This document shows positions 45,331-55,333 of a DNA stretch of 64,000 bases, one piece after another. Position 1 is the stretch's first letter; each line of letters starts with the position of its first letter. The translations under genes and the position numbers were made by a program. Source of the DNA: an uncultured Pirellulaceae bacterium (GTDB lineage: Bacteria > Planctomycetota > Planctomycetia > Pirellulales > Pirellulaceae); NCBI GenBank assembly GCA_937928555.1, contig CALFWR010000002.1:164933-228932 (forward strand), given 5' to 3'. The notes under the pieces were generated by a model that saw nothing but the letters and a program-made list of their open reading frames with translations, was not told the origin of the DNA and made no database searches.

Positions 45331-46979
45331 CGGGTTTCCATCTCTTTCGTTAACGAATTTTGCCATCCTTCGTTGAAAACGTTCGTCAACTGCTCAACGA
45401 GCTCCGGTTGCTCTTTGGCAATGTTCGTCGTTTCCAGCGGATCGCTACGGTGATCAAATAACTCGACATCCAACGGTGAAGCCTTCGGGTTGCGGTGGTC
45501 CTTCCACAGCACCAACCGATACCTGTCGGTTCTCATCGAATACCCCATCAGGTGCTTCTCATAAAGATCCCGGTCCCAGCGATCCCCCTGCTGCTTGATG
45601 ATTCGCGATTCGACTTCCTTGATCAGAGGACCGAACCACGTTTCGCGCATCGCGGGGGAAAGCGGATTAGCCGCCCATTCCCGCAACGCGGGGTTGGGAT
45701 ACTGGCTGAAGGCCGCTTTCTTCCAGGGGCGATCCGGGTTTTCCATCAAAGGCACAAAGCTGTGGCCTTCGAGATGCTTTGGCAGTGGCAGTCCGGAAAG
45801 CTCACACAACGTTGGATAGATATCGACCAGCTCAACAAGTGCTTCCGTTTTGGCACCACGGTGCTTCATGTCTGGTGCCCAGATCATCATCGGCACGCGG
45901 GTCGCAATTTCGTAGTTGGTGGCCTTTCCCCACACGCCCATGTCGCCCAAGTGCCAACCGTGATCGCCCCAGACAACGATGATCGTGTTGTCGCGAACTC
46001 CGGCTTCTTCGAGGGCGGCGATCATTTTGCCAATCTGGGCATCAATGTAGCTGACGCAAGCCAGATAAGCGTGCTTGAGCGTGCGGTCCATTTCGTCGTC
46101 AAAGCCGCCTGATTTGGGAATTCCGGCCCGCGTTCGCAACTCGAATGAGGCGTGAAGCCCCATCGCGGCCCCGTCCTTTGGAGGCGATGTGTTTTTAGCA
46201 AGCGGCAATTTTTCGCGATCGTAGAGATCCCAGTACCTTTTGGGTGCGGTCCAGTTCAAGTGTGGTTTTTGAAAACCCAACGCCAGAAAAAACGGTTTGG
46301 CATTCTCCTTGTCTTGGGTCAACTCCTTGAGCGTTTCAATTGCTCGCAGCGTTTGGTAGCCGTCGATGTAGGCATGGTCATCGACGTCGGCGTTTTCCCA
46401 GGCCGGGCCGCTGGCAAGGCCGCGTTTGGCAGCCTCTCCATATTTGGCACGCATCTTTTGCATGTTGTCTCTGCGACGGTCAAGATTTTCCTTGAGTGCA
46501 AAACCGCCCTTGGGTGGCTTGATACCCATAAGGTTTTTCACGGGCATGCGACTCCATGACTTCTCCTCGTCGGTATCGCCTCGATGGAATATCTTTCCGC
46601 AGTAAACCGTTTCGTAGCCGTGGGCGATAAAGTGTTGCGGGAGGGTGAGGATATCCGGCTGAAGTTCCCGCAGCCCGACGTAGTTGTGGAACAGCCCGGT
46701 TGATTCGGGACGGGCACCAGTCATCAGGCTCGCCCGCGAAGGACGGCAAATCGCCTGCTGGCAGTAGGCCCGATTGAAGAGTAGCCCTCGAGCAGCGAGC
46801 TTGTCCAGATTCGGCGAAACCGCAATGGGTGAACCGTAGCAACCCAACTCTGGCCGCAGGTCATCGATCGCGATGAACAGCACGTTGGGTTTCTGGGCAG
46901 CGCAGAGCGAACACAAGCACGCCAGTTTCAGGACGCAGCACAGAACCCCCAGGTTGGCCTTAAACAGAATTCCAGTCAT
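45327..46979 (-). CDS. Sulfatase (iduronate-2-sulfatase-like)
   Basis: 550 aa. A hydrophobic signal peptide precedes the sulfatase core: metal-binding AIDD (37-40), and the formylglycine signature CRPSRASLMTG with C78 as the residue to be oxidised, plus WGDHGWHLGD later. The order and the GCYGSP and HLEGHSF segments resemble the iduronate-2-sulfatase/S1_7-type subfamily. It would remove sulfate from polysaccharides in the periplasm. It heads the operon with DUF1549/DUF1553 and DUF1501. No sulfatase-modifying enzyme is in the window. Confidence 0.93.
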   Translation of the reverse strand: MTGILFKANLGVLCCVLKLACLCSLCAAQKPNVLFIAIDDLRPELGCYGSPIAVSPNLDKLAARGLLFNRAYCQQAICRPSRASLMTGARPESTGLFHNYVGLRELQPDILTLPQHFIAHGYETVYCGKIFHRGDTDEEKSWSRMPVKNLMGIKPPKGGFALKENLDRRRDNMQKMRAKYGEAAKRGLASGPAWENADVDDHAYIDGYQTLRAIETLKELTQDKENAKPFFLALGFQKPHLNWTAPKRYWDLYDREKLPLAKNTSPPKDGAAMGLHASFELRTRAGIPKSGGFDDEMDRTLKHAYLACVSYIDAQIGKMIAALEEAGVRDNTIIVVWGDHGWHLGDMGVWGKATNYEIATRVPMMIWAPDMKHRGAKTEALVELVDIYPTLCELSGLPLPKHLEGHSFVPLMENPDRPWKKAAFSQYPNPALREWAANPLSPAMRETWFGPLIKEVESRIIKQQGDRWDRDLYEKHLMGYSMRTDRYRLVLWKDHRNPKASPLDVELFDHRSDPLETTNIAKEQPELVEQLTNVFNEGWQNSLTKEMETR

Positions 46980-47408
46980 CTTTCACTCACTCGATTTCGA
47001 CGGCTAAATCACGATACAGCCCACAAGAAGGCCAGTTTTGAACGGTGCTATTAACAGGCCAACTTGGCCTCAGCTTACAAAAATCCATGCAAAGAGCCCG
47101 ATTCATTCCAAACCTCCCCCATCATAAGCGATACCTCGCTTCCTCGCGGGAGGGAAGTTTGCTCGATTTTAATCGTAGACCCGAGGGTTTCACACCGAAT
47201 TCCAAGTATTGACCGGCGGTGAGCCACCAAAAGCAAAAAGAACCCAACAATGAGGATCTTTTACGGCAACACCGGGGCTACCCGAGATTAGGCGACTGTC
47301 GTAATTCGGGTCAACGCCTGTCTTCGGAAACAGTTCCGGTTCATTTGCTTGAGACCGACCTGTTAATCGGGGCTGAAAGAACAAAACGGCAACGACTGCC
47401 GGTCCGGG
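46980..47408. other. Gene-free stretch upstream of sulfatase operon
   Basis: About 430 bp between the sulfatase start and the sulfotransferase stop. No gene or long repeat is seen. It must hold the promoter of the sulfatase operon, but no good boxes are obvious. Confidence 0.4.
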
Positions 47409-48848
47409 TCAGAAATTTACGCCGAACTCATCGGCAAGCCGACGGTTGTGTGGCTCATAGAATTCGGCAAGCCGCTGGCGGACCTGTTCGAAAACTACTG
47501 GATCGGACTTGCGATAGTTGCCCGAGTACTGGTTGGTCAACGGAAGGCCATGTCGCTTGAGTTCAAGAAAGTCCAACACACGGTTGACGGTCGCGTTGTG
47601 ATTCTTGCGAAAATCTTCCATCGTTACCAAAAGCAACTGGTCGCCGAAGACTTCGAACCACCGGCGCAAGTAGTAGTGATACAATCCGGCAACCAGACAG
47701 TTGTTCCATTTAAAGTTCCTGCTTCTGCACGCCCAGGCAATCTCTTCAAGTTGGGCGTCCGATTTTTTGCTCAACTGCGCCAACTCGTCTGGATCGAAGA
47801 ACTTTTCGAGAGGCTGACGCATGCTGCCGAGCTTCAAACTGTGAAAGTACTGCGAGACGGCGCGATCCGCTGGATTGCGCAACATGCAAATCAGCTTCAC
47901 TCCCGGTAGCGTCCTGTTCACCTGCTGCTGAACGTCGTGCATGTAGTAGTTTGGCGTTGCTTCGCCGGTAACCCAGCCACGTTTCGCGGGCAGTCGTGGA
48001 AAGTGTGCAAGGTACCAGTCAAGAGATGCATCGGGCCTTCCGAAGTATCGAATTTCCTTTCGCAGTGCAGCGAACACGTTTGGGTGCTGACAGAGAGTGT
48101 GGTACATCCCGGTGGTGCCACTTTTTGTGGAACCGATAATCAGGAATGCAGGCCGCAATGGCTCGTAGTTCAATAATTTTTTTTTGCCTTTGGTGGTTCG
48201 GCCGTCCCGGACTTTCCCCACGCACTGCGCGGCATTGGCAAAGTCACCATTAAGCCGGTATATGTCCCCCATCGCAAACAACAAACGTTCCTGATCAAAG
48301 TTCTTTTCGCCGACCTTGCAGCGTAGGCGTTCAATGTTGGCAAGCAAAGGCTCTCGCAAACCCGGCCTTTTCATTGACGCCAATATGGTCAACACGTTGG
48401 GGCAATTTCCTGATTCCAGGCAGCACAGCACTGATTCGACAAAGCTGTCCCGATCAGCTCGCAGGCGATAAATTCGAGCCAACTGAAAGTAGCTGTTCGA
48501 CGGATCGGTTCCATTCGACTTTTCGTGTTCGATGAGCGATTCCAGCAGGCTTGTGGCAGGTGCCAATTTTCGCTGGCTCTCAAGTTCGGAAACCCACGAC
48601 AAAATTGTCTGACGATCGAGCCCTCCCATCCCGCCGTTGCCCAGCCATTGGATCATTTTGGAATACTCCCCCAAGTCATAGCTGGCCACCGCGGCCTGGG
48701 CCTTCAGGCGTATGCCTTCGGTCACGATTGCAACAGGCGGGTTGGCAGGTTCGGGCTGGCCTGCGGATTTGGAAGCGGCAGCGCCCCGGCGCAACTTCAC
48801 CGACCAACGGGAGCGACGGGAGTCCGGGTTGGATGCAGGCTGATTCAT
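47409..48848 (-). CDS. Sulfotransferase with N-terminal helical-repeat domain
   Basis: 479 aa from the ATG at 48848; the frame extends to 49028 but without support. Residues 40-225 are helical and TPR-like (LARIYRLRADRDSFVESVLC; AMGDIYRLNGDFANAAQCVG). The sulfotransferase domain follows: PAPS loop GSTKSGTTG (239-247) and LRNPADRAVSQYFHS (323-337). No signal peptide is seen. It would sulfate an unknown acceptor, perhaps a glycan or protein, and the repeats may bind it. Upstream is a repeat-rich gene-free stretch (48849-49400). Confidence 0.88.
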   Translation of the reverse strand: MNQPASNPDSRRSRWSVKLRRGAAASKSAGQPEPANPPVAIVTEGIRLKAQAAVASYDLGEYSKMIQWLGNGGMGGLDRQTILSWVSELESQRKLAPATSLLESLIEHEKSNGTDPSNSYFQLARIYRLRADRDSFVESVLCCLESGNCPNVLTILASMKRPGLREPLLANIERLRCKVGEKNFDQERLLFAMGDIYRLNGDFANAAQCVGKVRDGRTTKGKKKLLNYEPLRPAFLIIGSTKSGTTGMYHTLCQHPNVFAALRKEIRYFGRPDASLDWYLAHFPRLPAKRGWVTGEATPNYYMHDVQQQVNRTLPGVKLICMLRNPADRAVSQYFHSLKLGSMRQPLEKFFDPDELAQLSKKSDAQLEEIAWACRSRNFKWNNCLVAGLYHYYLRRWFEVFGDQLLLVTMEDFRKNHNATVNRVLDFLELKRHGLPLTNQYSGNYRKSDPVVFEQVRQRLAEFYEPHNRRLADEFGVNF

Positions 48849-49090
48849 GGCTATCTGGCGATGGCTAACTGACCGTACGTCACTGTGCAGTTTTCCGAAG
48901 GTGTCTCGGGACCGCACAAATTTTGCGGCACAGTAGCAATGCCGCATGCCGGTCAGTATGGAAAAAGTTACATTTGTGCTCCACAAACGTCTCTGCGAAA
49001 TCCACCAAGTCTCCCAGATGCCCGGCAAGATTAGCCAAATTAACGCTGCGACTCGATACGATGCACGTCAGATCCGGCATCGGCCTTTTA

Positions 49091-49199
49091 TCCGGGGTTA
49101 TTCTCCACGACGGGCGTTGATGCGGTTAAATTTCGCTGGCGTACAACCAAAGCTGGATCGCCTCCGGGAATTCGGTTCACCTCGCTGATGAGTTCTAAA
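49091..49199 (-). repeat. Partial MITE-like element, interior type C
   Basis: It begins TCCGGGGTTATTCTCCACGACGGGC and shares the GGATCGCCTCCGGGAATTCGG and TTCACCTCGCTGATGA blocks with the remnants at 27260 and 61130. It is a shortened relative of type B. The right end is joined directly to the element at 49200. Confidence 0.65.
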
Positions 49200-49386
49200 C
49201 CCGGATTATTCACGACGACGGGCGTTGATTCTACGTCCGGCCAACAGGAGCAAGGGAAAAGTTGAATTTCAACAAGAAATGTGAATCATCTGGTAGATGA
49301 AAACCACAGCGATCGTTTCAACGCATCCGGGTCGCGGATCAGTGCCGGAACTGATTCTGACGCCCACGCCTCGTGAATAATCGGGG
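49200..49386 (-). repeat. 187-bp MITE-like element, interior type A, inverted
   Basis: It is nearly the same as 12174 and 63506. The left end abuts the type C element and the flanks (CTAAA, TTTAT) do not match, so it may have inserted into an older repeat. It occupies the gene-free stretch 48849-49400 with the 49091 element. Confidence 0.87.
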
Positions 49387-49400
49387 TTTATTAACCCGGA

Positions 49401-50285
49401 TTAACTGGACCGCTCTGGCCAGTTGAGAAAATCGACAAAGGAAAGATTGGCGACCAGCATGATCAACCCAAATTCCAGCATCCCCATGCACAGCCCAACT
49501 CCCAGATGAAGCGGAACCGCCAACAGCAGCATGACCGGGCGGGTCAGCTTGGGCCAGATCAGTGCCGCGTAGCTAACTTCGAAAAACAGCACGACCATCG
49601 TGGCGATGCTGACCAGCCACATCTGGTCCGCCATCCATGTCATGTCCAGCGTCTGGTATTCGTAGCTCGCGATCGCACCCCAGATGGCTTCACCGTTCCA
49701 CCAGGTCGCACCCTGGCACTTTCCCAGTCCCGCGAACAGGTAGACAACACAAAGGTGAATCTGGATCAGCCGAATTGCCACGTTGTTGCGAATGTTGGAC
49801 CTGCGATGCTCTTTATTTGAACCAAGCCACCGATTTGCCGAAAACGATTCGCCGCAGTCTGCAAACGAAAGATACAGCGTCAAAAACGCAGCAATCTGAT
49901 CCAACCCAAACAGCACACCGGTGGCTCGATTCGAATACGAAATCACCAGCAGTGCCACCAGCGGGCCAGTAACCGGTGTCCCAATTCCCGCCGCAAACAA
50001 AGCCGCCATCACGATGGCGACAAGATGAACGGTCCACAACAGGCTGCCCGATTCAATCCACCCCAGGTGAGTCCAGGCAAGCTTCGACCCGTAGAGTTGC
50101 TGCGAATACGCGCTGGGGATCATTCCATCGGCCCCAAGGAAAGTCGTCAGCAGCGGAGTCCACGCCAGTAACATGTAGGCAACGATCAGTCCGGTCAGCA
50201 AGCGGATCAGCCCAAGCGTTTCACCGCCGCGCGGCTTGAACCAGAATCTGTCCCACGCCTGTTCGACCTGTCGAATCCAGTTCAT
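49401..50285 (-). CDS. HTTM (vitamin K-dependent carboxylase-like) membrane protein
   Basis: 294 aa with several hydrophobic helices and the HTTM features: a start GGETLGLIRLLTGLIVAYML, a VVYLFAGLGKCQGATWWNGE segment (the conserved GK..WWNG block) and a C-terminal FGLIMLVANLSFVDF. HTTM proteins are multi-helix membrane proteins related to gamma-carboxylase; the substrate is unknown. Its start overlaps the stop of the upstream gene as ATGA. Its TAA stop is fused to CCCGGATTA. Confidence 0.88.
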   Translation of the reverse strand: MNWIRQVEQAWDRFWFKPRGGETLGLIRLLTGLIVAYMLLAWTPLLTTFLGADGMIPSAYSQQLYGSKLAWTHLGWIESGSLLWTVHLVAIVMAALFAAGIGTPVTGPLVALLVISYSNRATGVLFGLDQIAAFLTLYLSFADCGESFSANRWLGSNKEHRRSNIRNNVAIRLIQIHLCVVYLFAGLGKCQGATWWNGEAIWGAIASYEYQTLDMTWMADQMWLVSIATMVVLFFEVSYAALIWPKLTRPVMLLLAVPLHLGVGLCMGMLEFGLIMLVANLSFVDFLNWPERSS

Positions 50286-51094
50286 GGTTGACCTCCCTGT
50301 CCTTCAGTCGGCTCAACGTCCATTCGCCGATCAGGCAACGGGCTGTCTGACGAGCGAGCCACTGCACGACGTGGCAACATTTCCATTCCCAGTTCCCTGC
50401 GTGAGAATTCTCCGATCACCGGCGGTTGCTGGGGGGAAAGAAACCTTGTGTCGGTCAGCCTAGAGCCGTCTCGAACATCGGCCGGATAAGGTATCAGTCG
50501 CTCACGCAATTTCAGTTTTATTTTTTCGCCACCGTGAATCCGAAGAAGTCCTTTGGCGACCTGTTGGACAAGGGTGTCAATCCGCTGCCGCGCTCTGGCG
50601 TAGTCCGTTTTTGATTTTTCAACTTCGGCCCGGATCGACGACGCAGTTTCGCGATTGCCTTCCAGAGCCTTTTGCGTTGCAAGTTCCAATAACTGCTTTT
50701 GCTGACGCTCAACATCTGCCGGCAGCGGCGTCATCGCGTGCTCGGACCAGATCGTTTCTGACAACATGAACCAGCGATGATAGTTCAACCTCGGGAAAGT
50801 CATCGGGCCCTGGGCATCCGGGAACACGCCTTCCTTTTTTGTTCCATCGGCAAGGGTCAGTTCGAATTCAACCAGGTGGCTAGGACCCGGATCGGGCGCA
50901 AAGAATCGATAGCCGTGTCCCATGAACAGCAACCGGTGCAGCGGACTGACTTTCTCAGCCAAGGGCTTGGTCAAGTGCTCCGATCCGACAGGATTTGAAA
51001 GCGGACCAAGGATCAGCACCACCAGCCACGCCAGCAAAGCCACCGAAAACAGCCGGCGGGTCATGACTCCAAGTTGTTGCGCATCTTCTCCCAT
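50282..51094 (-). CDS. Planctomycete HTTM-partner protein, membrane-anchored
   Basis: 270 aa. One N-terminal helix (LFSVALLAWLVVLILGPLSN), then a soluble domain with FMGHGYRFFAPDPGPSHLVE, which is characteristic of the protein usually found next to HTTM genes in planctomycetes. A charged helical middle and a Pro-rich C-terminal tail follow. The gene overlaps the HTTM gene as ATGA, so the two act together. The role is unknown. Confidence 0.82.
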   Translation of the reverse strand: MGEDAQQLGVMTRRLFSVALLAWLVVLILGPLSNPVGSEHLTKPLAEKVSPLHRLLFMGHGYRFFAPDPGPSHLVEFELTLADGTKKEGVFPDAQGPMTFPRLNYHRWFMLSETIWSEHAMTPLPADVERQQKQLLELATQKALEGNRETASSIRAEVEKSKTDYARARQRIDTLVQQVAKGLLRIHGGEKIKLKLRERLIPYPADVRDGSRLTDTRFLSPQQPPVIGEFSRRELGMEMLPRRAVARSSDSPLPDRRMDVEPTEGQGGQP

Positions 51095-51338
51095 CGATGC
51101 AGCATAATTAAGGATCTTCCGCGATGAGCCCGCCCCGCCCTGCCCTGATTCTTTTGTTGCCGCTGCGGAAATCTTGGCGTGCTCATTCGTTACGATCCGG
51201 ATAACCCGAATAGATCGAAGGCCCGATCAAGGCGTTGGCGCCACCGACGCCACCGACGACGCTCCGGCAATGGTGCATCGGTCTGCAGCGTCTGTTACTT
51301 GGCGACTCGAAGTCCACCATGTGAAAAACAGGCTGTTC

Positions 51339-52256
51339 CTATCGGGACATCCACCATGCTAGGTACTCTTTGGTAATGATGGCAGTACGCTGCAGGCTCC
51401 ATTCGCCAGGAATGATCACGTCGGGCCCGGGAGCAAACGGGTCGCTGAGAAAATGCGATGGGACCGGTCGCACGGTCAACCCGTGGCTTCTCACCAATCT
51501 CATCGCGCGAGAAAGATGCCACGCCGAAGTCAGCAAACCAATCTGCTTGTCAGGATTCGCATCGGCCCACTTCTTCAGATTCTCAATCTCTTCGAAAGTG
51601 TTTTCGCCTTTGAGCTTGAGGATGTCCGCCGGCTCGACTCCTAGGTCTTCCAGTAGCCGCGCCGCTTCTTCGTAGGGGTGAAGGTCCTTTTCGGTCGTTC
51701 GGAACGATTGGACTCCGGTGCACATGACTTTCTTTGTCCCTCCGACGTGCCAGGCCTTGGCGGCTTCGGCGATTCGGTCTCCCGAATATGTCAACTGCGG
51801 CGTGCCGCTGTGACGGGTGCCCGTCCCGCCACCAAGCACAACGAGAACATCAACCGGTTCGGTCTCCAGGCGGCTTTCCTGATCCTGCCACTTTGATTCC
51901 ATGGTCCAGGCCAACCAGTTCGAAAACGGCCCGTTGCCTGCGATCGTCAGCAGTAGCCAACAACCGAAACAAAGAATCGCTGGCCACGCCTGTCGGTTGA
52001 CCAGGCAAAAGTAAATCGTGACCAGAAGTGCCAACCACAGTAACCCCACCGGCATCGCCAAAGCGATAAGCATCTTTTCGACCATCGTCGGTCCCGACAC
52101 TTGCGCCACCACTGCAAAGAAAATCCCGCTCAACAACAGGACCGTCAACGCATGTGGAATGTAGCGGAACTTCGAAGGCAATTCTTTGCGTTCAATGTCG
52201 CGCTGGTAGTACTGATCGTACTCGTCTTCCCAATTTTTCTTGCGCCAGAAAGGCAT
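51339..52256 (-). CDS. DUF218 (YdcF/ElyC-like) membrane protein
   Basis: 305 aa from the ATG at 52256. Two or three N-terminal helices (ALTVLLLSGIFFAVVAQVSG; LIALAMPVGLLWLALLVTIY; AILCFGCWLLLTIAGNGPF) precede a DUF218 domain with DVLVVLGGGTGTR, SGDRIAEAAKAW, GENTFEEIENLKKW and LLTSAWHLSRAMRL. Relatives (ElyC, SanA, YdcF) are linked to envelope maintenance; the reaction is unknown. It stands alone on this strand. Confidence 0.9.
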   Translation of the reverse strand: MPFWRKKNWEDEYDQYYQRDIERKELPSKFRYIPHALTVLLLSGIFFAVVAQVSGPTMVEKMLIALAMPVGLLWLALLVTIYFCLVNRQAWPAILCFGCWLLLTIAGNGPFSNWLAWTMESKWQDQESRLETEPVDVLVVLGGGTGTRHSGTPQLTYSGDRIAEAAKAWHVGGTKKVMCTGVQSFRTTEKDLHPYEEAARLLEDLGVEPADILKLKGENTFEEIENLKKWADANPDKQIGLLTSAWHLSRAMRLVRSHGLTVRPVPSHFLSDPFAPGPDVIIPGEWSLQRTAIITKEYLAWWMSR

Positions 52257-52413
52257 CGCGGGTTCCTGTCTACTGCGTTCCAGTGCCACGAATCTAACAG
52301 ATGGGGATTCGTTCGCCTAACGGGCAAGCCCGCTGCCCTTCCCTGCCGTTGGAACCTTCAGAGTCTGGAAAATCCACTGCACGGTGATGCGTTGACTGGC
52401 TGAAAACGCGACT

Positions 52414-53406
52414 CTACAGCTGGGGCGAGATTTCGCCACCGGAGATCGTTGAAAGTGATTGATAGGCACTGACCACAATGTCATCTGCGAGGAAACTGAC
52501 GTGGCCATCACCGTAAAGAAAAATTCCACCGCCGGGATGATTGCTTCCAAACGCCCCGTTGCGGCGTTCAACAGTCACACCCATTCCCGGTGGCGTGTTG
52601 AGTGGATTGAGCGTTGAACGCATCGAATCCGCGTGGGCCAACGCATAGGACCAAAGGTTGGATGATTCCCAAATGTCCGGATTGGTCACCTCGCCAACAA
52701 AAAAAGTATTCGACGTGCCGTCGGTGATGTCGCCCACTCGACGGGTTAAACGATAAACAAACGCCCCATCGTTTCTGTACTTTGCCTGGTAGTCGGATGA
52801 TCCGGGTCCGTTTGAACCCATGTTTAGCGCATAAGACGCCGTCGCACCGAGAATGGGAAAATAAACGTCACTACAACGCTTGGCATCTTCGCTTGGGCAC
52901 CAGTAGACCCCTAGCTCTTCCATCACCGCTTCACGCTTTTCAGCCACCATCCACCAGCCAAGATCATTAACGTCGCGGTTCCAAAGTCCCATGTTTTGCA
53001 GATCGATGCGGCGGCTGAGATTTCCTAACTCCAGTTGCGGCAGGATCAGGACAAATGTACTGGCACCGCACTTTTGCTCGGGTTGCAGTTGCTGCGGACA
53101 CTCCATAAAGGGCATCATGTCAGCCGAATCATCGCAACCCATCCGCCCCGGCGGAAGTTCAAGATGCGCAGATTCATAGTGCAGAATCCCCAATCCAATT
53201 TGCCGAAGATTATTGGAGCAGGACGTTCGCCGCGCAGCTTCCCTGACCGATTGAATCGCGGGCAAAAGCATCCCTATAAGAATGCCAACAATCGCGATAA
53301 CCACCAGCAGTTCAACCAATGTGAAAGCGCGTCTCGCAGCAACCTGAACCCCAGAAGCAAGGAAACGACCATTTAAATGACGTTTAGCTGCTTGGCTTGT
53401 CATCAT
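52414..53406 (-). CDS. DUF1559 pseudopilin-like protein
   Basis: 330 aa from tandem ATGs at 53406/53403 (GGGAG upstream). It has a type IV prepilin-like N-terminus ([20 protein letters not shown], about 27-46) followed by [20 protein letters not shown] and the DUF1559 C-terminal H-X9-DG-like motif ([18 protein letters not shown]). It is a typical planctomycete pseudopilin. Divergent from an ECF sigma gene, so control by that sigma is possible. Confidence 0.93.
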   Translation of the reverse strand: MMTSQAAKRHLNGRFLASGVQVAARRAFTLVELLVVIAIVGILIGMLLPAIQSVREAARRTSCSNNLRQIGLGILHYESAHLELPPGRMGCDDSADMMPFMECPQQLQPEQKCGASTFVLILPQLELGNLSRRIDLQNMGLWNRDVNDLGWWMVAEKREAVMEELGVYWCPSEDAKRCSDVYFPILGATASYALNMGSNGPGSSDYQAKYRNDGAFVYRLTRRVGDITDGTSNTFFVGEVTNPDIWESSNLWSYALAHADSMRSTLNPLNTPPGMGVTVERRNGAFGSNHPGGGIFLYGDGHVSFLADDIVVSAYQSLSTISGGEISPQL

Positions 53407-53571
53407 TTCGAGCTTTTCTCCCAGAAGTCTGGTTGGAAAGAAAGGAACATGATCTCTCGCGACACTAATATCGTAGACGCGGTAACGTAGACGTGGATAG
53501 TTAGCGGAAACAGGGTGGAGATGAGACATCGATATGGTAGCGGAGCGCCCTCTGGCGGCTAGCCAGCAAAC

Positions 53572-54147
53572 GTGAATCAAAAGCAATACGCAACCAGACA
53601 CTGGATCGTTCTCATGAACGAGACGGCGGATCGACTCGTCAGCATCGCCGCAGGAATCGTCCTTGACCGGTCAGACGCGGAAGATGTCGTCCAGCAGGCG
53701 ATTCAAATTGCGCTGGGCAAGCCTGATCTGAGATTTGAGACACAATCCCAATTTATGGCGTGGCTCGCAGGAGTAGTAAAAAATTGTGCTTTGAATCACA
53801 GAAGAAAAACGATACGACGAAAAACATCGGCTGTGGACCCGCGGATATTGGGAGATGTCCAAACGGCAGGAACCGAAGAGCAAAGTCTCCCTTTTGATCC
53901 CAAATCAGGAACGTTAAACGAAGACCAGAACGCATTTGATGACCAACTCAAGAACGCCTTGGAATCCCTTGCTCCGGATGCAAGAACCTGTCTGCTCCTC
54001 AGGACCATTCAGCGATTGTCATACCAGGAAATAGAAGACCTGACTTTGATTCCAGCCAGCAGTGCCATGAGCCACGTTCATCGCAGCCGCATGAAGCTTC
54101 GTGAGATTCTCGCAAACTCACAGCCATTCGAAGGGAGGGCAAAATGA
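53572..54147 (+). CDS. ECF sigma factor
   Basis: 191 aa from a GTG at 53572; an ATG at 53614 is possible. Region 2 ([51 protein letters not shown]) and region 4 ([33 protein letters not shown]) are both present, so it looks complete. The next gene overlaps by ATGA and encodes a membrane protein that would be the anti-sigma. Divergent to a DUF1559 gene. Confidence 0.9.
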   Translation: MNQKQYATRHWIVLMNETADRLVSIAAGIVLDRSDAEDVVQQAIQIALGKPDLRFETQSQFMAWLAGVVKNCALNHRRKTIRRKTSAVDPRILGDVQTAGTEEQSLPFDPKSGTLNEDQNAFDDQLKNALESLAPDARTCLLLRTIQRLSYQEIEDLTLIPASSAMSHVHRSRMKLREILANSQPFEGRAK

Positions 54148-54920
54148 CTCAACAACCTGACAAAAAGCCCACCGATATCGAGGAGTTTCTCGACCAAAAA
54201 ATCGACACACCCGGCAATGTCCCTCACGTTCCAAAAGAGCTTGCGGACGAAGTTCAGCTTCAGGCAGCAATTGACAGTTCGCTGACCAGGCTCTTTGGCA
54301 CCGATAAAGTGCTTACATCGTTGCTCCCTGAAGATGAGGTTGCGGTTCGCGAAACCAGCACAGCAGCGACGAGCTCCACGAAACTGGGGAAACTTTTTGC
54401 GATTGCTGCTTCATTGGCGGTGGTCGCTGGCCTTTGCTGGATGTTGATCGCGGGCGGCAATAGCAGCGGGGGTATCTACTTCGCGCAACAGCCGCTAACC
54501 CGAGTCTACTGTCAACTCAATGACAGTGGCTTCACGCCGACTTATCCGTGTGAAGACAACAACCGGATGGCGATCGAATTTGATCACAAGCTGGGTGTTG
54601 GACTGCAATTGGCACCACTTCCAGCGGACCGTCAAATGCTTGGGCTTGCCTACCCCGGTGGGATAAGCCGTGAAACCATCGCCATGCTGGCCCGATCCCG
54701 TGGCCAGAACGTGCTGGTGTTTGTTGATCGCAGCAAGACAGTTTTAGATGAAAAGCTGGCAGAGATTGATCAGTTGTCCGCCAGCCTCAAAGTATTCAAA
54801 AAAGAGCAGTTTGGTTTGATGTTCTATGAGGTAACTCCGCTTGCAGAGCCAACAATGATTGATCTCTTTGAGCAAACGGAGCCTGACATGAGTTTGCTTC
54901 GGATCGAAAAAGCCAACTGA
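54144..54920 (+). CDS. Putative anti-sigma factor, single-pass membrane protein
   Basis: 258 aa. An N-terminal cytoplasmic acidic part (about 80 aa) is followed by one membrane helix (LFAIAASLAVVAGLCWMLIA, 84-103) and a periplasmic domain with no known motif. The arrangement of an anti-sigma (cytoplasmic domain, helix, sensor) and the ATGA overlap with the ECF gene support the call. No HxxxCxxC zinc motif is present, so it is not a ZAS-type protein. Confidence 0.78.
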   Translation: MTQQPDKKPTDIEEFLDQKIDTPGNVPHVPKELADEVQLQAAIDSSLTRLFGTDKVLTSLLPEDEVAVRETSTAATSSTKLGKLFAIAASLAVVAGLCWMLIAGGNSSGGIYFAQQPLTRVYCQLNDSGFTPTYPCEDNNRMAIEFDHKLGVGLQLAPLPADRQMLGLAYPGGISRETIAMLARSRGQNVLVFVDRSKTVLDEKLAEIDQLSASLKVFKKEQFGLMFYEVTPLAEPTMIDLFEQTEPDMSLLRIEKAN

Positions 54921-55333
54921 GTGTCCTGTCCGTCGAGGTTATCGGATTGCCTCTCCGGTGGCTCCGGTGGCCCGCCTTTCCGGTGTGAAAACGAGGTGGC
55001 TCGCCTCTCCAAGGCGTGAGAGATCGACTCAGAAAGAGTTTGATTTCATTAGCCGCTATGCCAAAGCTCTTTCTTTGCCAAAGCTGTTTCTTTGCCAACG
55101 TCAGTCGCGCGACCCTCCCAAGTGGGCCCAAGTGGGAGAGTGATCGAAAAAATCGCAGCCTCTTAAAACCACTCAGCTTTTGATCACCTCAGCGTTTCTT
55201 AAAAAATTTCCGGTTTGACGCAAGATTTCTGAAGCGCCGGAACATTCGTTGTAGACGGGCATTTCTCCCAAAATTTTGCCCGTTTGGTAATTCCCCCCAC
55301 TAACAAAAATACAACGACGGAGAAAATTCAACG
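54921..55333. other. Gene-free stretch with short GGTGGC/CGCCTCTCC repeats
   Basis: About 410 bp. It has two or three variants of GGTGGC..CGCCTCTCC near the start and a hairpin (ACGGGCA at 55255 with TGCCCGT at 55277) in the likely 5' leader of the next gene. No gene is seen. Confidence 0.45.

Noticed and set aside
47281..47330. Possible MITE remnant (TAATTCGGGTCAACGCC)
   Set aside because: Only about 17 bp resemble the element tip and no interior or second end was found, so chance cannot be excluded.
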